Source: Anthonomus grandis grandis (taxonomy: Eukaryota; Arthropoda; Insecta; Coleoptera; Curculionidae). Taken from it: a stretch of DNA of 64,000 nt. A program made the position numbers and the translations under genes. The notes under the pieces are model-generated. The model had not been told where the DNA came from, made no database searches, and worked only from the letters and a program-made list of their open reading frames with translations. Where the stretch lies: contig NC_065549.1 of assembly GCF_022605725.1 (NCBI RefSeq), positions 15,166,114-15,230,113 on the forward strand. Direction: 5' to 3'. Of the stretch, positions 13,501 to 25,000 are shown one piece after another; within the stretch, counting starts at the first letter, position 1, and every line of letters begins with the position of its first letter.

Positions 13501-16500
13501 CATAAGATGTAACGCACTATTAAATAGTTTTTATCTATGGTCTTAATATTTATGTGCTCCAAATCTGACTCAATAAATTGTTCAGCCATGCTTGTGGACA
13601 AGGTAATGACTTGTGCGATGAGTATACTATAAGTAGGGGAGAGGTAGGAACACTGATACGCAAAACTTTTAATATTAATAACTTTTTTATTAAACGCTAT
13701 TTTAAGCTCATATTTTATCTTTACATTTGGCATATAAATAGGAACTGAAAAACGATATTTTTTTTTGACGAAAACTAAAGATAACATCTCAAAAAAATTA
13801 AAACTAAAAAATACCAGATGTCTCACTGCACCTATCCATGTTGGAACACTGAGACGCATCACTTATTATTATTTTAGATTAAGACTGTCAAAGTTTATCT
13901 CAAATTTCAAAAGCGACTTTTGGCGCTTGGTTAACCCTTGCGTTAAAGGAGCCGGCAAAATCATTTTAATATATTTTTTTAATACATGTGAGATATCTGG
14001 GACCATTGGAAATAAGAACCTGTTTCCACATTTAATGCTTTTCCTTAAAAAAGATATTTCAAAATCATTTTCTTTTATTTGAGATTGTTTTCTTTTATTG
14101 AGGACTTTGCCCACATAGTATGTTTTTTCTTAGAGTTAAATTCAACAAGCACATATTCCCCGATATTAGGACAGCGATCAAGATATTCGAAACTAATTGG
14201 GGGCTCGGGATCTTCACCAATATAATCTTCTCCTCCGCTAGAATCCTGTAATTCAATTTCATTTTCATCTTGTTCATCAGAATCACTATCTAATACGCGC
14301 TTTTTTATTTTTTTTTCTTTTGGTGTTTTTTCTCTAGATTTAATAAGTTCCATTTTCTCCGGGGTATCGGTAGCAATCATCATCTTTCCTTTGCGTTTTT
14401 TGTTGCTCTCGCCTGATTTTTGAGCTTTAGGATAACCTTTGAAAACACTTGGGCTAACAAAAGTTTTCGTGGCGGTATCGCTGTTACTTGGACCTGCATT
14501 TTCTACAACTGGAGGTTCATCTGTATTTTCAGGAGTAGCTTCATCTGCAATAAGCGGCCTATCCGTCACAGAACTCGACAAAAAATCTTCTTCCGTAAAA
14601 ATATGCCGATCGAATGGAAATATTCCGATTTTCCAAAAAGCACTTGTGATGTTAATGGGCGTCATTGCTCGTCGATATGCTATGCCCACAGACGCAGCTA
14701 CGTTATAAATCGTAAATGTCTGACCGGGATGGTTCATCATCCATGCATCTACTGCCGCATTATAGAAAGTTTGAAATGGTTTTAGTAAGCCTACGTCCAA
14801 TGGCTGTAACTTATTAGTGCAGTGCGGCGGTATAGTTAGGATCGTGACACCATTATTTTTACACAAATCGATTGCTTCAATTGATAAATGACTTTGGCGA
14901 TTATCCATTAGCAACAAAGAAGGGTTTTCCTTGGTGCTACCAGTGTGCTTAATGAAATGTTTAACAACCTGCACAAAGCACTCCGTATTCATGCAACCTG
15001 TTTTCGAAGCCAGACTTAAAGTTCCGTTGGGCGCCCCATTTATCAGAAAGTGTTTAAAGTGCACTCTCGGGAATACCATAGCAGGAGGAATAGCTGCTCC
15101 CGATGCTCCAACAATGCAACAGGTTGTAACGAGCGTTCCACGTTCCGCACTTGTGGTCTTACTAACCTGTCGTATACCCCTTTGTGCAAACACTTTTTGG
15201 GACTTTTGAACGGTAATGGTTCCTGTCTCATCTAAATTATAGATACGACTACCATCTCCAAACACCGGGAAACGCTTTAAAACAGTTTCAAGTTTTGTGA
15301 AAAAAATGTCAACGTTAAATTCATAGAAACTGGTTGCCCTTGAAAGACTACAACCTTCTGGGGTCCGAAGAAACAAGTCGGATTGACGCTTCTGAAATCC
15401 TTTTCTCCAGGCAAGTGAAGCACTTTTTGATGCATGCCAGTTTGCTGGAATGACTATATTATTATAAACTGCAACTTCATATGAAAATCTTCGGGTATCG
15501 TCTCTTGACAGACCATAAAACATTTTGGAACAGTTGATTATATATTCGCTCAAGGCCTTCTCCTGTTCGACAGTAAAAATTTGTTTCACCTTGTAATTAG
15601 GACATAAACGAATGTTTTCGTCTTGGTGAATTTTTTTTACATATCTATGGACCGTTTGGAAAGATAGTCCTTTCATTCGTGCAGCTTGACGTATAGAAGT
15701 GCCTCCTTGAACTAATTCGATAGCCTGCCTCATCTGGTCTTCAGAGAATCGGCCTATTTGTCGATTGGTTTTGTTTTTTCGTGGCATTTTCTATCTGTAA
15801 GAGAATATATTTTGCAAAGGACCTGTTTTATAAAATCCGTAAAGGAACAGTGAGACATTAAATTTCAATTTTGAGTAGGTATTTGTGTTTTTTTTTCTTT
15901 TTACTTTATTTTTATTTTAATTTTACCATCATCTATCCATTCTTACGGTTCTGAGACACTATGTGTACAGACTGTATTGGAATAAATTGTTGGTACAGTT
16001 AATAATTTTAGTTTACAAAAATAATTTTTTAAAGATTTTTTTTACCTTTTATATAGATAAAATACTGTATATTTTTCTATATAGAAGGCTACCGTGTAGC
16101 CAAAATTAAGTGAAAGTTTATGAGTTTTGTATATACTCAAAATTTAAATTTAATGGTTTTATCATAACTTTCATCAAGCAAATATCTAATATACTTAGTA
16201 CGAACAGTGAGACAGTAAAGGAACAGTGAGACACGTCCACCGTTCCATCTGTTGTGCTGTCTCACTGTTCCATAATAATTATTTAATAAAAGACGACTAA
16301 AAAACTAATAACACTTTTGCAATAATCAATTATTTTAATGTAATTGTTTTGTAAAATGGTTTCACTTTTACATAAAATAATTTAACTTGTTTAAAAAGTT
16401 TCGTTTCCGCGAAAACACCGGCCACGTGGCTACGGTAAAAATACTCCGACGGCTTTCTTCGACTGATCAGCGATAACTGAAAATGTTCTTGTTGAATCTT

Positions 16501-17600
16501 AACCGTTTCTTGTTTGCTTTGATTTAAGGTGACAATAGGTGTGTTGTTTTAGTTTGATCGGAAAATACCGAATGTACGAAGCTCTACCGAGTTTGTCTCA
16601 ATGTTCCGATCGTCTCACTGTACCTACCTCTCCCCTAAATAATGATCTATTACATCAAATAAGTGTCTTAAAGTAATCCAAAGCCACCATAACAACTGCA
16701 AATTTTTTGACGTACTTATATTTTCGGTGCTTATATACAGGGTGTTACAAAATTCTATACAAATATTTTCTGGGTGAAAATGAAACATTTTTACTATGTT
16801 CAACCCCCTCCAAGCTACAGCTTATATAGGAAAGAAAAATTTGTTTTGACACCAGGAACACGCTCTTAAAGAATACTTGAACCGAATTTTATAACATTCA
16901 GTAGTAGTATTTGGTTTATAATTTCAAAAAAATTAAGGTCAATTAGAAAATAATAGAAGACAAATATATAAGAATAGTCCAACCAAATTTTTTTTTAACG
17001 CTCAACATTAAAGGCCTTGATTCGTATTAATTATCAGAGCTTATTGCTTCAGGTACTGCTTTAAAATACATAAATAAGACGATATGGTACAGACCGCTCA
17101 AGTAATTAAAGAAAATAATCCTTTTCCACTTGACGCAGTTCTCAATATTCCCAGTCTGTTGTAGACTTCAGACAAGTCTTATGATAGAGGGAAAATTAAT
17201 GTGGGCAGACTTATTTTGTGAATTGTAGTCAAATTGAACACATTATATTTTTAATATATCCCATCTAAAACCTACTTTTTTCCATAAATACTTCAATTTC
17301 CAGGACGCATTGATATTCGCCGGCAGAGAACTCGAACTTCAGTTCCGGATGTCCAGGCAACTAACGGACTTTATGGCAACACTTCACAAAAATGGCGTGG
17401 AAGAGAAGCGACTCTCGAAATTCGTCTCGCACAACGTTTTGGACGACATCGTCACCTTCAACATCACATTCCCCGAGGAGGGACAATACGGACTCGACAT
17501 CTACACCAGAGAAATGGCCTCGTTACAAGACTCGCCAGGAGAAAAACATTTGTTAACCCACTGTTGCAAGTATTTAATTAATTCTTCGAAGAGGAATTAG
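7567..17600 (+). CDS. hil: Hillarin-like (KY family) protein, last four exons
   Basis: The exons are 7567-7775, 7835-7965, 8027-8284 and 17304-17600, ending at TAG 17598-17600. All have GT-AG borders and compatible phases (1, 0, 0) and give 297 residues. The first visible exon (PKEFIYEFFPLQQEWQLL, then FVRSLFFRYGLYF) is the segment that follows the transglutaminase-like core in hillarin/kyphoscoliosis proteins. The next exons form the C-terminal beta-sandwich repeats (GTLIFHYNLKFYDSDGD, NTVAFRVHAPCSGTFLLDIF, then DDIVTFNITFPEEGQYGLDI). The protein ends LLTHCCKYLINSSKRN. Family members are cytoskeleton-associated, and the transglutaminase fold is often thought to be non-enzymatic. The N-terminal exons, including the core, are not visible and probably lie left of the window. 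The last intron (8285-17303) is 9 kb and full of transposons. The exons are GC-richer than their surroundings, as expected under selection. The 3' UTR probably runs to AATAAA motifs near 18150. The family call is strong from memory of the C-terminal motif; the symbol is less certain. Confidence 0.85.
8815..9690 (+). mobile_element. Heavily decayed LINE RT remnant
   Basis: Fragments read VFIDLVKAFHTVSWKAK (the LxKAFDxV palm block), SGVPQSTILLYNI (the GVPQGS block) and IYIKDLNS. Further on, NYLEVEIDSHLKWDKHI matches the linker before the thumb. Many frameshifts. It lies in the 9-kb hillarin intron. Confidence 0.6.
9695..11520 (+). mobile_element. Decayed CR1/Jockey-type LINE, RT to 3' end
   Basis: Pieces in order: NAVGIDGISIKDLRICLP (pre-palm), FKDIRPISIL, SKILERHIYNEISEFV, CQSGFRKSFNTTSLL, LTLLDFSKAFDTINHKLLLA, GVPQGSILRPLLFF, then KKSLGVVIDANLTFTTHV and LVLSLLDYGNIVYG. 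The catalytic YADD region is deleted, and stops separate the blocks. The tail runs to about 11520 (GTTTTTACTTTGATTTGATA), a plausible short 3' repeat. The same subfamily appears decayed again at 27740-28860. Confidence 0.78.
11521..12290. other. AT-rich intron sequence, nothing recognised
   Basis: Hillarin intron. Long A-runs and no ORF over 60 codons with any family signature. Confidence 0.5.
12290..12960 (-). mobile_element. Decayed LINE RT fragment, antisense to hillarin
   Basis: On the minus strand, about 12890-12790 reads VYMDFTKAFSQKDQQILL-like palm sequence (with a frame shift). Further along, 12558-12304 gives FNYNKRASIKKLSIVFDHRL and FINRVLKIYILSMTKYL, the post-catalytic linker of Jockey/R1-like RTs. 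The catalytic block between them is absent. Dead copy. Confidence 0.55.
13110..13420 (+). pseudogene. Tc1/mariner transposase fragment (third-acid block)
   Basis: Reads GVPSHFSATARQF, then NYHRRWIGRGGT, degraded SPDLNPLDFF-like sequence with stops, and DDMNDLRRQIENRFN. This is the C-terminal third of the insect mariner-like group also seen at 20041, 40480, 43540, 51605 and 56163. No ends were found. Confidence 0.65.
13647..13856. repeat. Left subterminal GGAACAnTGAGAC motifs
   Basis: Copies at 13647-13660 (GGAACACTGATACG), 13820-13833 (inverse, GTCTCACTGCACC) and 13843-13856 (GGAACACTGAGACG). Likely transposase-binding sites by analogy with other DNA transposons (inference). Confidence 0.65.
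14075..15787 (-). CDS. pogo/Tigger-like DDD transposase, 570 aa, intact
   Basis: It starts MPRKNKTNRQIGRFSEDQMR. An N-terminal pipsqueak/CENP-B-like helix-turn-helix lies at about residues 12-52 (IELVQGGTSIRQAARMKGLS). A second DNA-binding-like region follows (FTVEQEKALSEYI). The DDE_1-type catalytic core has IYNLDETG (first Asp, about residue 185), SLLLMDNRQSH (second Asp, about 293) and CTNKLQPLDVGLLKPFQ (third Asp, about 328), so it is a DDD enzyme. The C-terminal third is a charged tail with KKRKGK and EKKIKKR (possible nuclear signals), an acidic run (LDSDSDEQDENEIE), and a short conserved-looking end (CPNIGEYVLVEFNSKKKH). It is expected to bind the element's ends and move it by cut-and-paste at TA. 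No stop or frameshift is visible. The element around it is complete, so it is a transposon gene rather than a domesticated host gene. Confidence 0.93.
   Translation of the reverse strand: MPRKNKTNRQIGRFSEDQMRQAIELVQGGTSIRQAARMKGLSFQTVHRYVKKIHQDENIRLCPNYKVKQIFTVEQEKALSEYIINCSKMFYGLSRDDTRRFSYEVAVYNNIVIPANWHASKSASLAWRKGFQKRQSDLFLRTPEGCSLSRATSFYEFNVDIFFTKLETVLKRFPVFGDGSRIYNLDETGTITVQKSQKVFAQRGIRQVSKTTSAERGTLVTTCCIVGASGAAIPPAMVFPRVHFKHFLINGAPNGTLSLASKTGCMNTECFVQVVKHFIKHTGSTKENPSLLLMDNRQSHLSIEAIDLCKNNGVTILTIPPHCTNKLQPLDVGLLKPFQTFYNAAVDAWMMNHPGQTFTIYNVAASVGIAYRRAMTPINITSAFWKIGIFPFDRHIFTEEDFLSSSVTDRPLIADEATPENTDEPPVVENAGPSNSDTATKTFVSPSVFKGYPKAQKSGESNKKRKGKMMIATDTPEKMELIKSREKTPKEKKIKKRVLDSDSDEQDENEIELQDSSGGEDYIGEDPEPPISFEYLDRCPNIGEYVLVEFNSKKKHTMWAKSSIKENNLK
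15844..16624. repeat. Right subterminal GGAACAGTGAGAC motifs
   Basis: Copies at 15844-15856, 16201-16213, 16220-16232, 16259-16271 (inverse), 16595-16607 (inverse, one change) and 16612-16624 (inverse, TIR). They lie in the region upstream of the transposase start, so they could also affect its promoter. Confidence 0.7.
16738..16890. repeat. Solo terminus of a TACAGGGTGTTAC-type element
   Basis: CAGGGTGTTACAAAATTC followed by a related stretch (ACAAATATTTT) matches the start of the long-TIR element at 31281. Its other end was not found before the hillarin exon at 17304. Confidence 0.45.
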
Positions 17601-19020
17601 GTTACCTTTAAACTGTATTTCGCCATGTTATCGATATGGCAACGGTGCTTCAATCGTTTCCCCTTTCAAAAATATTTGTTTATCTAGTCCTGAATTAATT
17701 TACCTGAATACGAAACATGACTAACTGATCGAAAGGTGCTAATTTGTGAAGAGAATTGTACAGTATTTCTTGCCTTATTGGAACAGGAACTTGAGGAAGT
17801 GCGCCTAAAAAGTGAATAAGTGTAAACAAAAGCCTCGATGTGTCAAATTTGTGTGCTACTCTCTTAATTAATATTACTTACTTATGAGTTTACTAAAATT
17901 TTTATTCATTTTAGTGATGAATCCTAAAATATTAAAATTATTAAGAGCGAACATTGGTTTTAAAGTTTCCAATCATTCGATTTATTTAAAAAAATAAATA
18001 ACTAAACAAGCAAACGATAACAAATTAATAGATTTACTTACAGAAATAATAGCTGGATATTGTCTGATCCACAGATTTGGCTTCTAGCTTTTTGTTTACC
18101 TATTAAACACAAACGTACCCTATAATTATTAATACTGCATAGTGCAATAAAAAAAAATAAACGAATGGTCACTAAATAAAACAAGATTAAGATTTATATA
18201 ATATAATATAAAAGTTTAAAAAAATATATATTTTTGTATTTAATAATTATAACTATAATGCACATGTTACATATAAATTTATATATTGTCTGTTATCTAT
18301 TGTTAGTTTAAGGGTTAAATGTGACGTTTGTAAATTTCGCTTAACGTCTTCACACACACATTCCACGATGTAATATTTTGTATTCCCATTTAAAATTAAT
18401 AATCAAAAGTTTATTTATTATATAAATAAAAAATATGCAGTCTTTTTTATTTATTTCTTCCCTAGAAAAATATATTTTAACTTACAATAAATCACAAAAA
18501 TGTATAGCCTAGGTAGAAAGTCAAGTAAATGTAAAGGGTGACTTAAATAATTAGCAGACACTTAAATAATTGCAGCAAATGAAAGAGACACTGAAATAGA
18601 AATTAGAGTTATAAATTTTGCATTTTGAACGAAATTCCAAATTATTTTTCATGTGATGTTTTAATACAAACCAAGAAAATCAACAAGAAATTATAGGTAG
18701 TGGAGGGTCATAAGGCATAAAGCCCACATTCAAAATTCCCGCCTGTAATGTATCGGATTTGCTTTATCACCCTATGTTTGTTGTTAAGTGCAATCTTACT
18801 TGATTCAAAATAAAGCTGAATCTTTAAAGTAAGTATCCTAACTCTGAAAGACAGTCTAGTAGGCTTTCGGTTTCTACTAATGTATCATTTTTTTCATTAA
18901 ATTTGGCATTTATTTCATAGTTGTCTTTATTTCTTATCTTATCTTCTAAAATGGGCTAACTCCTTCGAAATATGTATATCCCGAGGGAATTAAGTAAAAC
19001 CCTTAAGTCATAGGTTTCAC
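17601..19020. other. Convergent intergenic region / 3' UTRs
   Basis: It lies between the hillarin stop (17600) and the putative last exon of the dystrophin-family gene (19025). AATAAA motifs near 18150 and 18165 could serve hillarin. On the minus strand, AATAAA near 18908-18935 could serve the opposite gene. No other feature is recognised. Confidence 0.5.
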
Positions 19021-19024
19021 TGAC

Positions 19025-22000
19025 TCAATATTCGAATTTAACCGGTAATCTAAACCTCTCACCTGCTGATTCGTAAACGTAAATAGAAAGTAACTTAGTA
19101 AATAAAGTAACTTACCCTGGATATTTTGGGGATGGGTGTGGTAGGTCACGTACCGAAAAATACGCGCGTAAAACAGTGTCGACACTTATCGATCAAATCG
19201 GTTTTCGGTCAAAACCAGAATTGCTGCTACTCAATTCACAGCTTAGCACAACCTTCTCCTTTTCTCCCACTCTTTTCGCATTCGTATTCAATATAAGGAA
19301 AGATGTGTATAGTTCAGGAATATACAAAAGGTGGGAAAAGGAAAATATGTAAGGCAAATTATGTAAAGTTAAATAAGTTATTAGCAAAACGCGTATTTTT
19401 GAATGCATAAATATTAAATACAAGTAAAGAATTAAATTAAAGTTGAAGTATCACTAAGTGTTGATTAAGAGAAAATTAAAGTTAATAATTATAATTACTA
19501 CAAGCATGTGATGACGAAACATCTTCTTTTGCCTATAAAAGGAACGATGGAGCAAATTTTATACAACTAGAAACAAAAGTTTCTAGCGTCAACGCATGTC
19601 GGTTTATTTATGGTACCGAGTATTAGAAGCATGTGTTAGGATGCCAGCTACCGAGTTTTTTCCCATCCCACACCAAGCCTTGCAGTTTTAATGCAATAAG
19701 TACCAGGTTGTTATTTAGGTGGAATATTTTCGTGAAAAGCTGAAAAAATGCTGTTTTTTGCTCAAAATTTTGTGAAAGAAGTTATAGTGATCCAGAGGTA
19801 TAAGTAATCCAGAGGTAACATAAAAATTTTAGATATTGGAGCACCAATAATCCCCATTGGATGAGAGAAAATCACACACAGCATCAGCAAAGATTAAATG
19901 TTTGGGTAGGGATTTTAAATAATAAAATTAGTGGAGCTTTTTTTTCGATAAAATTCTTACCGATATTTAGAATTTCTTCAAAATGCCTTAATTCCGACTC
20001 TCGCAATTTCTTTTCCAAATCCAAATCAGCTTAATATACTAAAAAGATTTATTTGGTTTCAACAGGTAGTGTCCCACCCCATTTTGCTTGTCAGGTACGC
20101 GAATATTTGAATGCGGTATTTCCCGGACAGTGGATTGGTAGGAAGGGTCCCACGGAATGGCCTGCAAGATCGCCAGATCTCACACCCCTGGATTTTTTCT
20201 TTGGAGATATTTTAGATCTTCCAATGAATTTTTGAAATATAATATTTAATATTCAATATCATTAAATATACATAATTAATACATATATTTCATGGCTAGT
20301 TTTATTAACTTGAAGTTATGGATTTTTAGACCCGGGCCCGGTTTTTCTCTCGGCGGCCCTGACTTAGAGTATGTTGTTTGTATTATTGCAGTGTACATAA
20401 ATTGTACCAACGTTTTTCACGGCTAATGAATAGGAGACTTCATGATCAACATGATTATTTTACTATCGGTTAAAATAATCCGAACTAGAGTAAAATTCCC
20501 AATAGTTAATAAGTAATTTAGGCACTAGTAACCACAAATATGCGACAGACCACACATTAAACAACGGACGCAAAATGGCATATTATTATTAATTACTTTG
20601 GATATTTCAATATATCTGTAATCCTTCATATCATTAAAATTCTTTAATATTCATCATTAATTGATTCAACTGTCTGCATTTTAAATATTAAGTATCAGAA
20701 AAAGTATCAAATAAAAAAAAAATTATAGTTAAAATTATTCAAATAAAAGTCTGGTGTATTCATTTCCCTTTACTTTTACTTGACTTCTCCAAAAGTTGCA
20801 ATCTATTAAAACCAATTAGGATAGCACCTTAAAATAATAATATTCAGTAACAATACTAGAAAGCACTTGTACATATCACTAACCAACTAAGGCCGTCATT
20901 ATTACACATTTTTAATTTCAACATTTAATCTTACCGGTTAATGCCGAACTACACCTACTGGATTCTACCGTATCAATAATAGAATTCAACATCCCTTCCA
21001 CCTCGTTAACAGCAAATTTAAGGTTCGTATTGTCCATGTGTTCCAATGACTCTTCTAAAGAAAAGTTATTGGCCAAGATTTGTTGAAGTTTGGCCAAGGC
21101 TTCGTCTAGGCCTGTGTGAGACAACTTGAGTTGATCATTGGTGGTTGGATCATCTATACAAATAAATAAGATTAAAACATATAGGTGATTAGTATATTAA
21201 AAAAATCAGTATAGATGAAGTTCTGTCAGAATCAGACAGTAAAAAGTGCAAATATTGCAAGACAAATGTGGAAAAAAGTGGTGTAACGTGTAGTGTTCGT
21301 GTGGGATGTTACCACCATTCGTGTGCCCTAAGAATAACGGGAAAGCAAGTTCCTAGAGGCAATAAAAACTTGATTAAGCGCAACATGTGCAAAAAAAGCG
21401 CGGGAAGAAAAAATACAGCGAGTAATTCAAGCAAAAAATTGTGAGATCGAATTGCTGAAAGACCAAATAGCGTCTATGCAGAAAGAAAGCAATAAACAGA
21501 TTTTTTTTTAGCGAGTTTACAAAACTAGAAAGAATGGAAAGCAAACTCCTAGAAAGAAGCATAGCCCTTGAAAAAAAGGTAAACATACGCAAAAAACGTG
21601 ACCAACTGCTACGCTGTCGGAGGCCAGCGCCAAGCAGTAACGAGAACATTGAATGCCTAGAATAAGTCTAGCTGCAAACCAGCCAGGCGAGGTTGTTCGA
21701 GTTCACCATCTCTCAGACAATGATGTCAAATCGACTTTACAATTTTTTATTCAATATATAATTTTCTTAATCCAATACATAATTTGTGTTGTATTTTATA
21801 TAAATGTGTTGTATTTTGCAAATCAGGTAAAAAATTCACTCTTCAAATTTTTCAGAATAAAAATAAGGTTCCTGACAAAAAAGTTAATGAAAAAAAAGCA
21901 ACTTGGCAACGTAGAATACCTCTATGTTTACAATGCACGTATCCGATGTTGCCACTTTGTGTTGTTTTCCTAGATATTTTTTCATATCTGTGAAGCTAAT

Positions 22001-25000
22001 GCCTGATCGATATCCAGCAACCAAGATCTAGAACAGCATATGTCGTTTGGGAGAAACCTATTTATAGTCCGCGCCCGCTGTTATTTAATCGATATATCCT
22101 TTGTAAGTTAACCTTTTAATTAATTTTTACAAAAAAACCATAGTTTGTCGCGGTTTATACCCACTATAAACCGATTTAGTTATCCATTATTAATATCTAG
22201 ACAAAAAATTATTAAAACTCCTTTGGAATTCCAGGAGATACGGGCATTATCTTGATTAAATAATAATGGGCGCCGACTATAAATATGTTGCTGGCAAACG
22301 GCATATTATGCTGCGTTCTCAATTTGGTCGCTGGATATCGACTAGATACAACCTTCATTTTTGCACACATTAATTTTGCGGCATTTCGGGTTCGAATAAG
22401 CAGTAAATTTGCTAGATTATAATAATATACTTAATTACACATTTTTATTAATATTTTGGTATCCAATACTTAATAGATAGTTCACAAATATGCCGTGTTT
22501 TATACTATAACTTAGAAGGATGACACCATTAACACCTAACTCGCCTGTGAAAGGAACGATTTGAATTTCCTTTTTTCCAATATATGTGACCTACTTCAGA
22601 CTTATTTAACATTTTTCAACAAAAATGGAGTTTTTAGTTTTAACATTAATTTAAAAAAAAACGCACTAAAACCACTCAAAACATCCGTTTAATACTAATA
22701 CTGTACGAAAGGTGCACCATCGAAAAGTAAACGACGAGCTCAGTTGCCAAATAGCTTTATTGCGATAATATTTCTGGGCAAAATATAGTACAAAATAGTT
22801 TTGGTTATTAAACGAGTTTCACTGCTTCATTTGCTTTAAAATAAAGAATGCAACTCAGTTTCTGCTAATCATTTAATATATCACTTTATTTTCTTCTGTT
22901 AAAATTAAGCAATCACTGGCAACATGAGATACTAAGCATGTTTATCAACAAAATATCCCGTCTGCCCCCTGTGTAGATGTTGCACTCAATCCAAAGCAGC
23001 CAATGTTTATTCTAGTGTATTCAATGTTCTACGACGAGAACCGAAATTTCTAAAACCGAAAATCCTCAACGTCGAACTAGGGATGGAAATGTGATCGATA
23101 TCGATACTTTGCCTTTGCCGCCGCCAATGTCATCAACACCAATGGAAGAAGAAGCGATATTTTATGATGAAGATCACAGTGTTGACGATAAAAAGGATAA
23201 ATAATCAAATGATTGGGAAATTGTTACTAAGAGAAGATCGAAAAAAAAATTTTTGAAGAAAATAATAGACCCAAGCCCCTAAAGGAAACATGAATAAAAA
23301 GAATCGTGCTAATTAAAAACCGCACAAAAAATGTCATTTTTATTTCTTGCGGGATTATCTCCTCAGACTACCTCTGAAAATGTTACAGAGTACCGTAAGT
23401 CCTGTAATTTGGGCAATAATTGCAAGTATGACAAAATAAAAACATAAAAAGTGCCGTTGACAAAAAGTGCAAGTTATTTGTGTTCAGAACTATAGCCCTA
23501 CGGAGTAACCATAAACCATTTTCTAAATATATAGAGCCGGGGGAGGGTGAGACCAGTAAAATACCCATTGCAGTTAGCAGTGAAATAAGTCAACGAAAAT
23601 TTGACAAGTCAATATTCAGTCCATGAGGAATAAAGTTAATATCCTTGAAGCATTTATCATTGACAAGAAAGTCTATATACTATGTATCACAAAACACTGG
23701 ATGACTAAAGATGAAGTACAGGCAATACATATAGAAGGGTTTAAAGTAGCAACTTGCTGAGCTAGAGTGGAGATATTTGTAGCTTTGTTAGGACTGAATT
23801 TAATTTTAAAGAAATGTATTTTAACTAACAAACACATAGAGTTTTGTGGATTATTTTTAAATGAGTTTTAATTTAAATATTGCGGTTGTGTATCATAGTC
23901 CTTCGGCCCATTTTGTCACCTTTTTAACCAGTTTGGAGGATATTTTAAAATCACTGAGTATCCAAAAGCTAAATGCATTGCAGGTGATTTTAATGTAAGT
24001 TTTCTTACAGAGGGTGCAAACAAATCTAGATCTATTGGGAGAGGGAGGGTTTCACCTCACTCAAACCGTCTTTGACCCAACTCGTGGAATAAATTGTCTT
24101 GATACCATCCTTTTAGATGTAAAACTCAGACTACCAAGGGATTTTTCAGGAATGTAGTTTTTCTGATCATAGGAGCCAAATAGTAAGTTTTGGTGTGAGA
24201 AGGGTGGAACATCTAGAAAATAATAAAATAACATATAACCGCAGATTGGATCATTATGTTTTTATAATATTGGTTCTGAAGCTAACTGGGAATTTCTAAA
24301 GGCAAATAATTTGTCAGTTAATAAAAAATTTGAATTATTTATCACTATTCTTGAAAAGGCCTTTCTAAAATCATTTCTTGAAAAAAAAGGATATTGTAAG
24401 AACAGGGCAATCCCAAAATGTAAATTGGTTTAATAATGACTAGTGGGAAATGAAAGAACACCCAAACTCTTTATTAAAACTTAGTACGAAATATAAGGAA
24501 ACTCACAAACAACTAAAGCCATGTGGAAAATAATAAACAGTCAAAAAAAGACACTAAAAGTCACAACATAAATCCAAAGTAATTTAATGATTTCTTCGCA
24601 AATATTGCCATATCAATCTTGTAAAAGATATTCCCAGCGTTAACATAAGCCTAATAGATTTTGAATGTACAAAACCCTTAAATCAGTTTTCGTTTAGAGA
24701 AATTACTTTTAACAATCTACATGACATCAGTAATGGCCTTAATAATAAATACAGTGTGATATTTTTGGACTGAACATCAAACTCATCAAAACTGTACAAA
24801 ACTTTATTATTACACCTCTCACAAAACTAATAAACATATGTTTATTAACGGGCACCTTTCCCGCAATTCTTAAGGCCATTGTATGACCCATATTTAAAAG
24901 GGAAGATATCAACCTGCCTGAGAGCTACAGACCAATATCCCTGCTTCCTGTTATCTTAAAGATTGTAGAAAAAAATATGGCACTGCATGTGGCCGATTTC

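Larger units (their letters stand above)
13636..16635 (-). mobile_element. Complete pogo/Tigger-like DNA transposon
   Basis: Exactly 3,000 bp between TA dinucleotides at 13634-13635 and 16636-16637. Termini GGGGAGAGGTAGGAACACTG (left) and, as reverse complement, GGGGAGAGGTAGGTACAGTG (right). It holds one open transposase gene on the minus strand and at least nine copies of a GGAACAGTGAGAC-type motif clustered towards both ends. No inactivating lesion is seen. It sits inside the hillarin intron, antisense to the gene. Near-perfect termini and an open ORF suggest recent insertion. Confidence 0.92.

Noticed and set aside
13494..13862. 122-codon minus ORF at the left end of the pogo element
   Set aside because: It crosses the element boundary and the TIR, so it is a chance ORF.
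14420..14785. Plus-strand ORFs of 121 and 89 codons opposite the pogo transposase
   Set aside because: They are shadows of the intact minus-strand gene and have no family signature.
20325..20370. GC-rich CCCGGGCCCGG patch as a regulatory site
   Set aside because: It is striking in this AT-rich DNA but too short and isolated to assign. It could be a transposon remnant.
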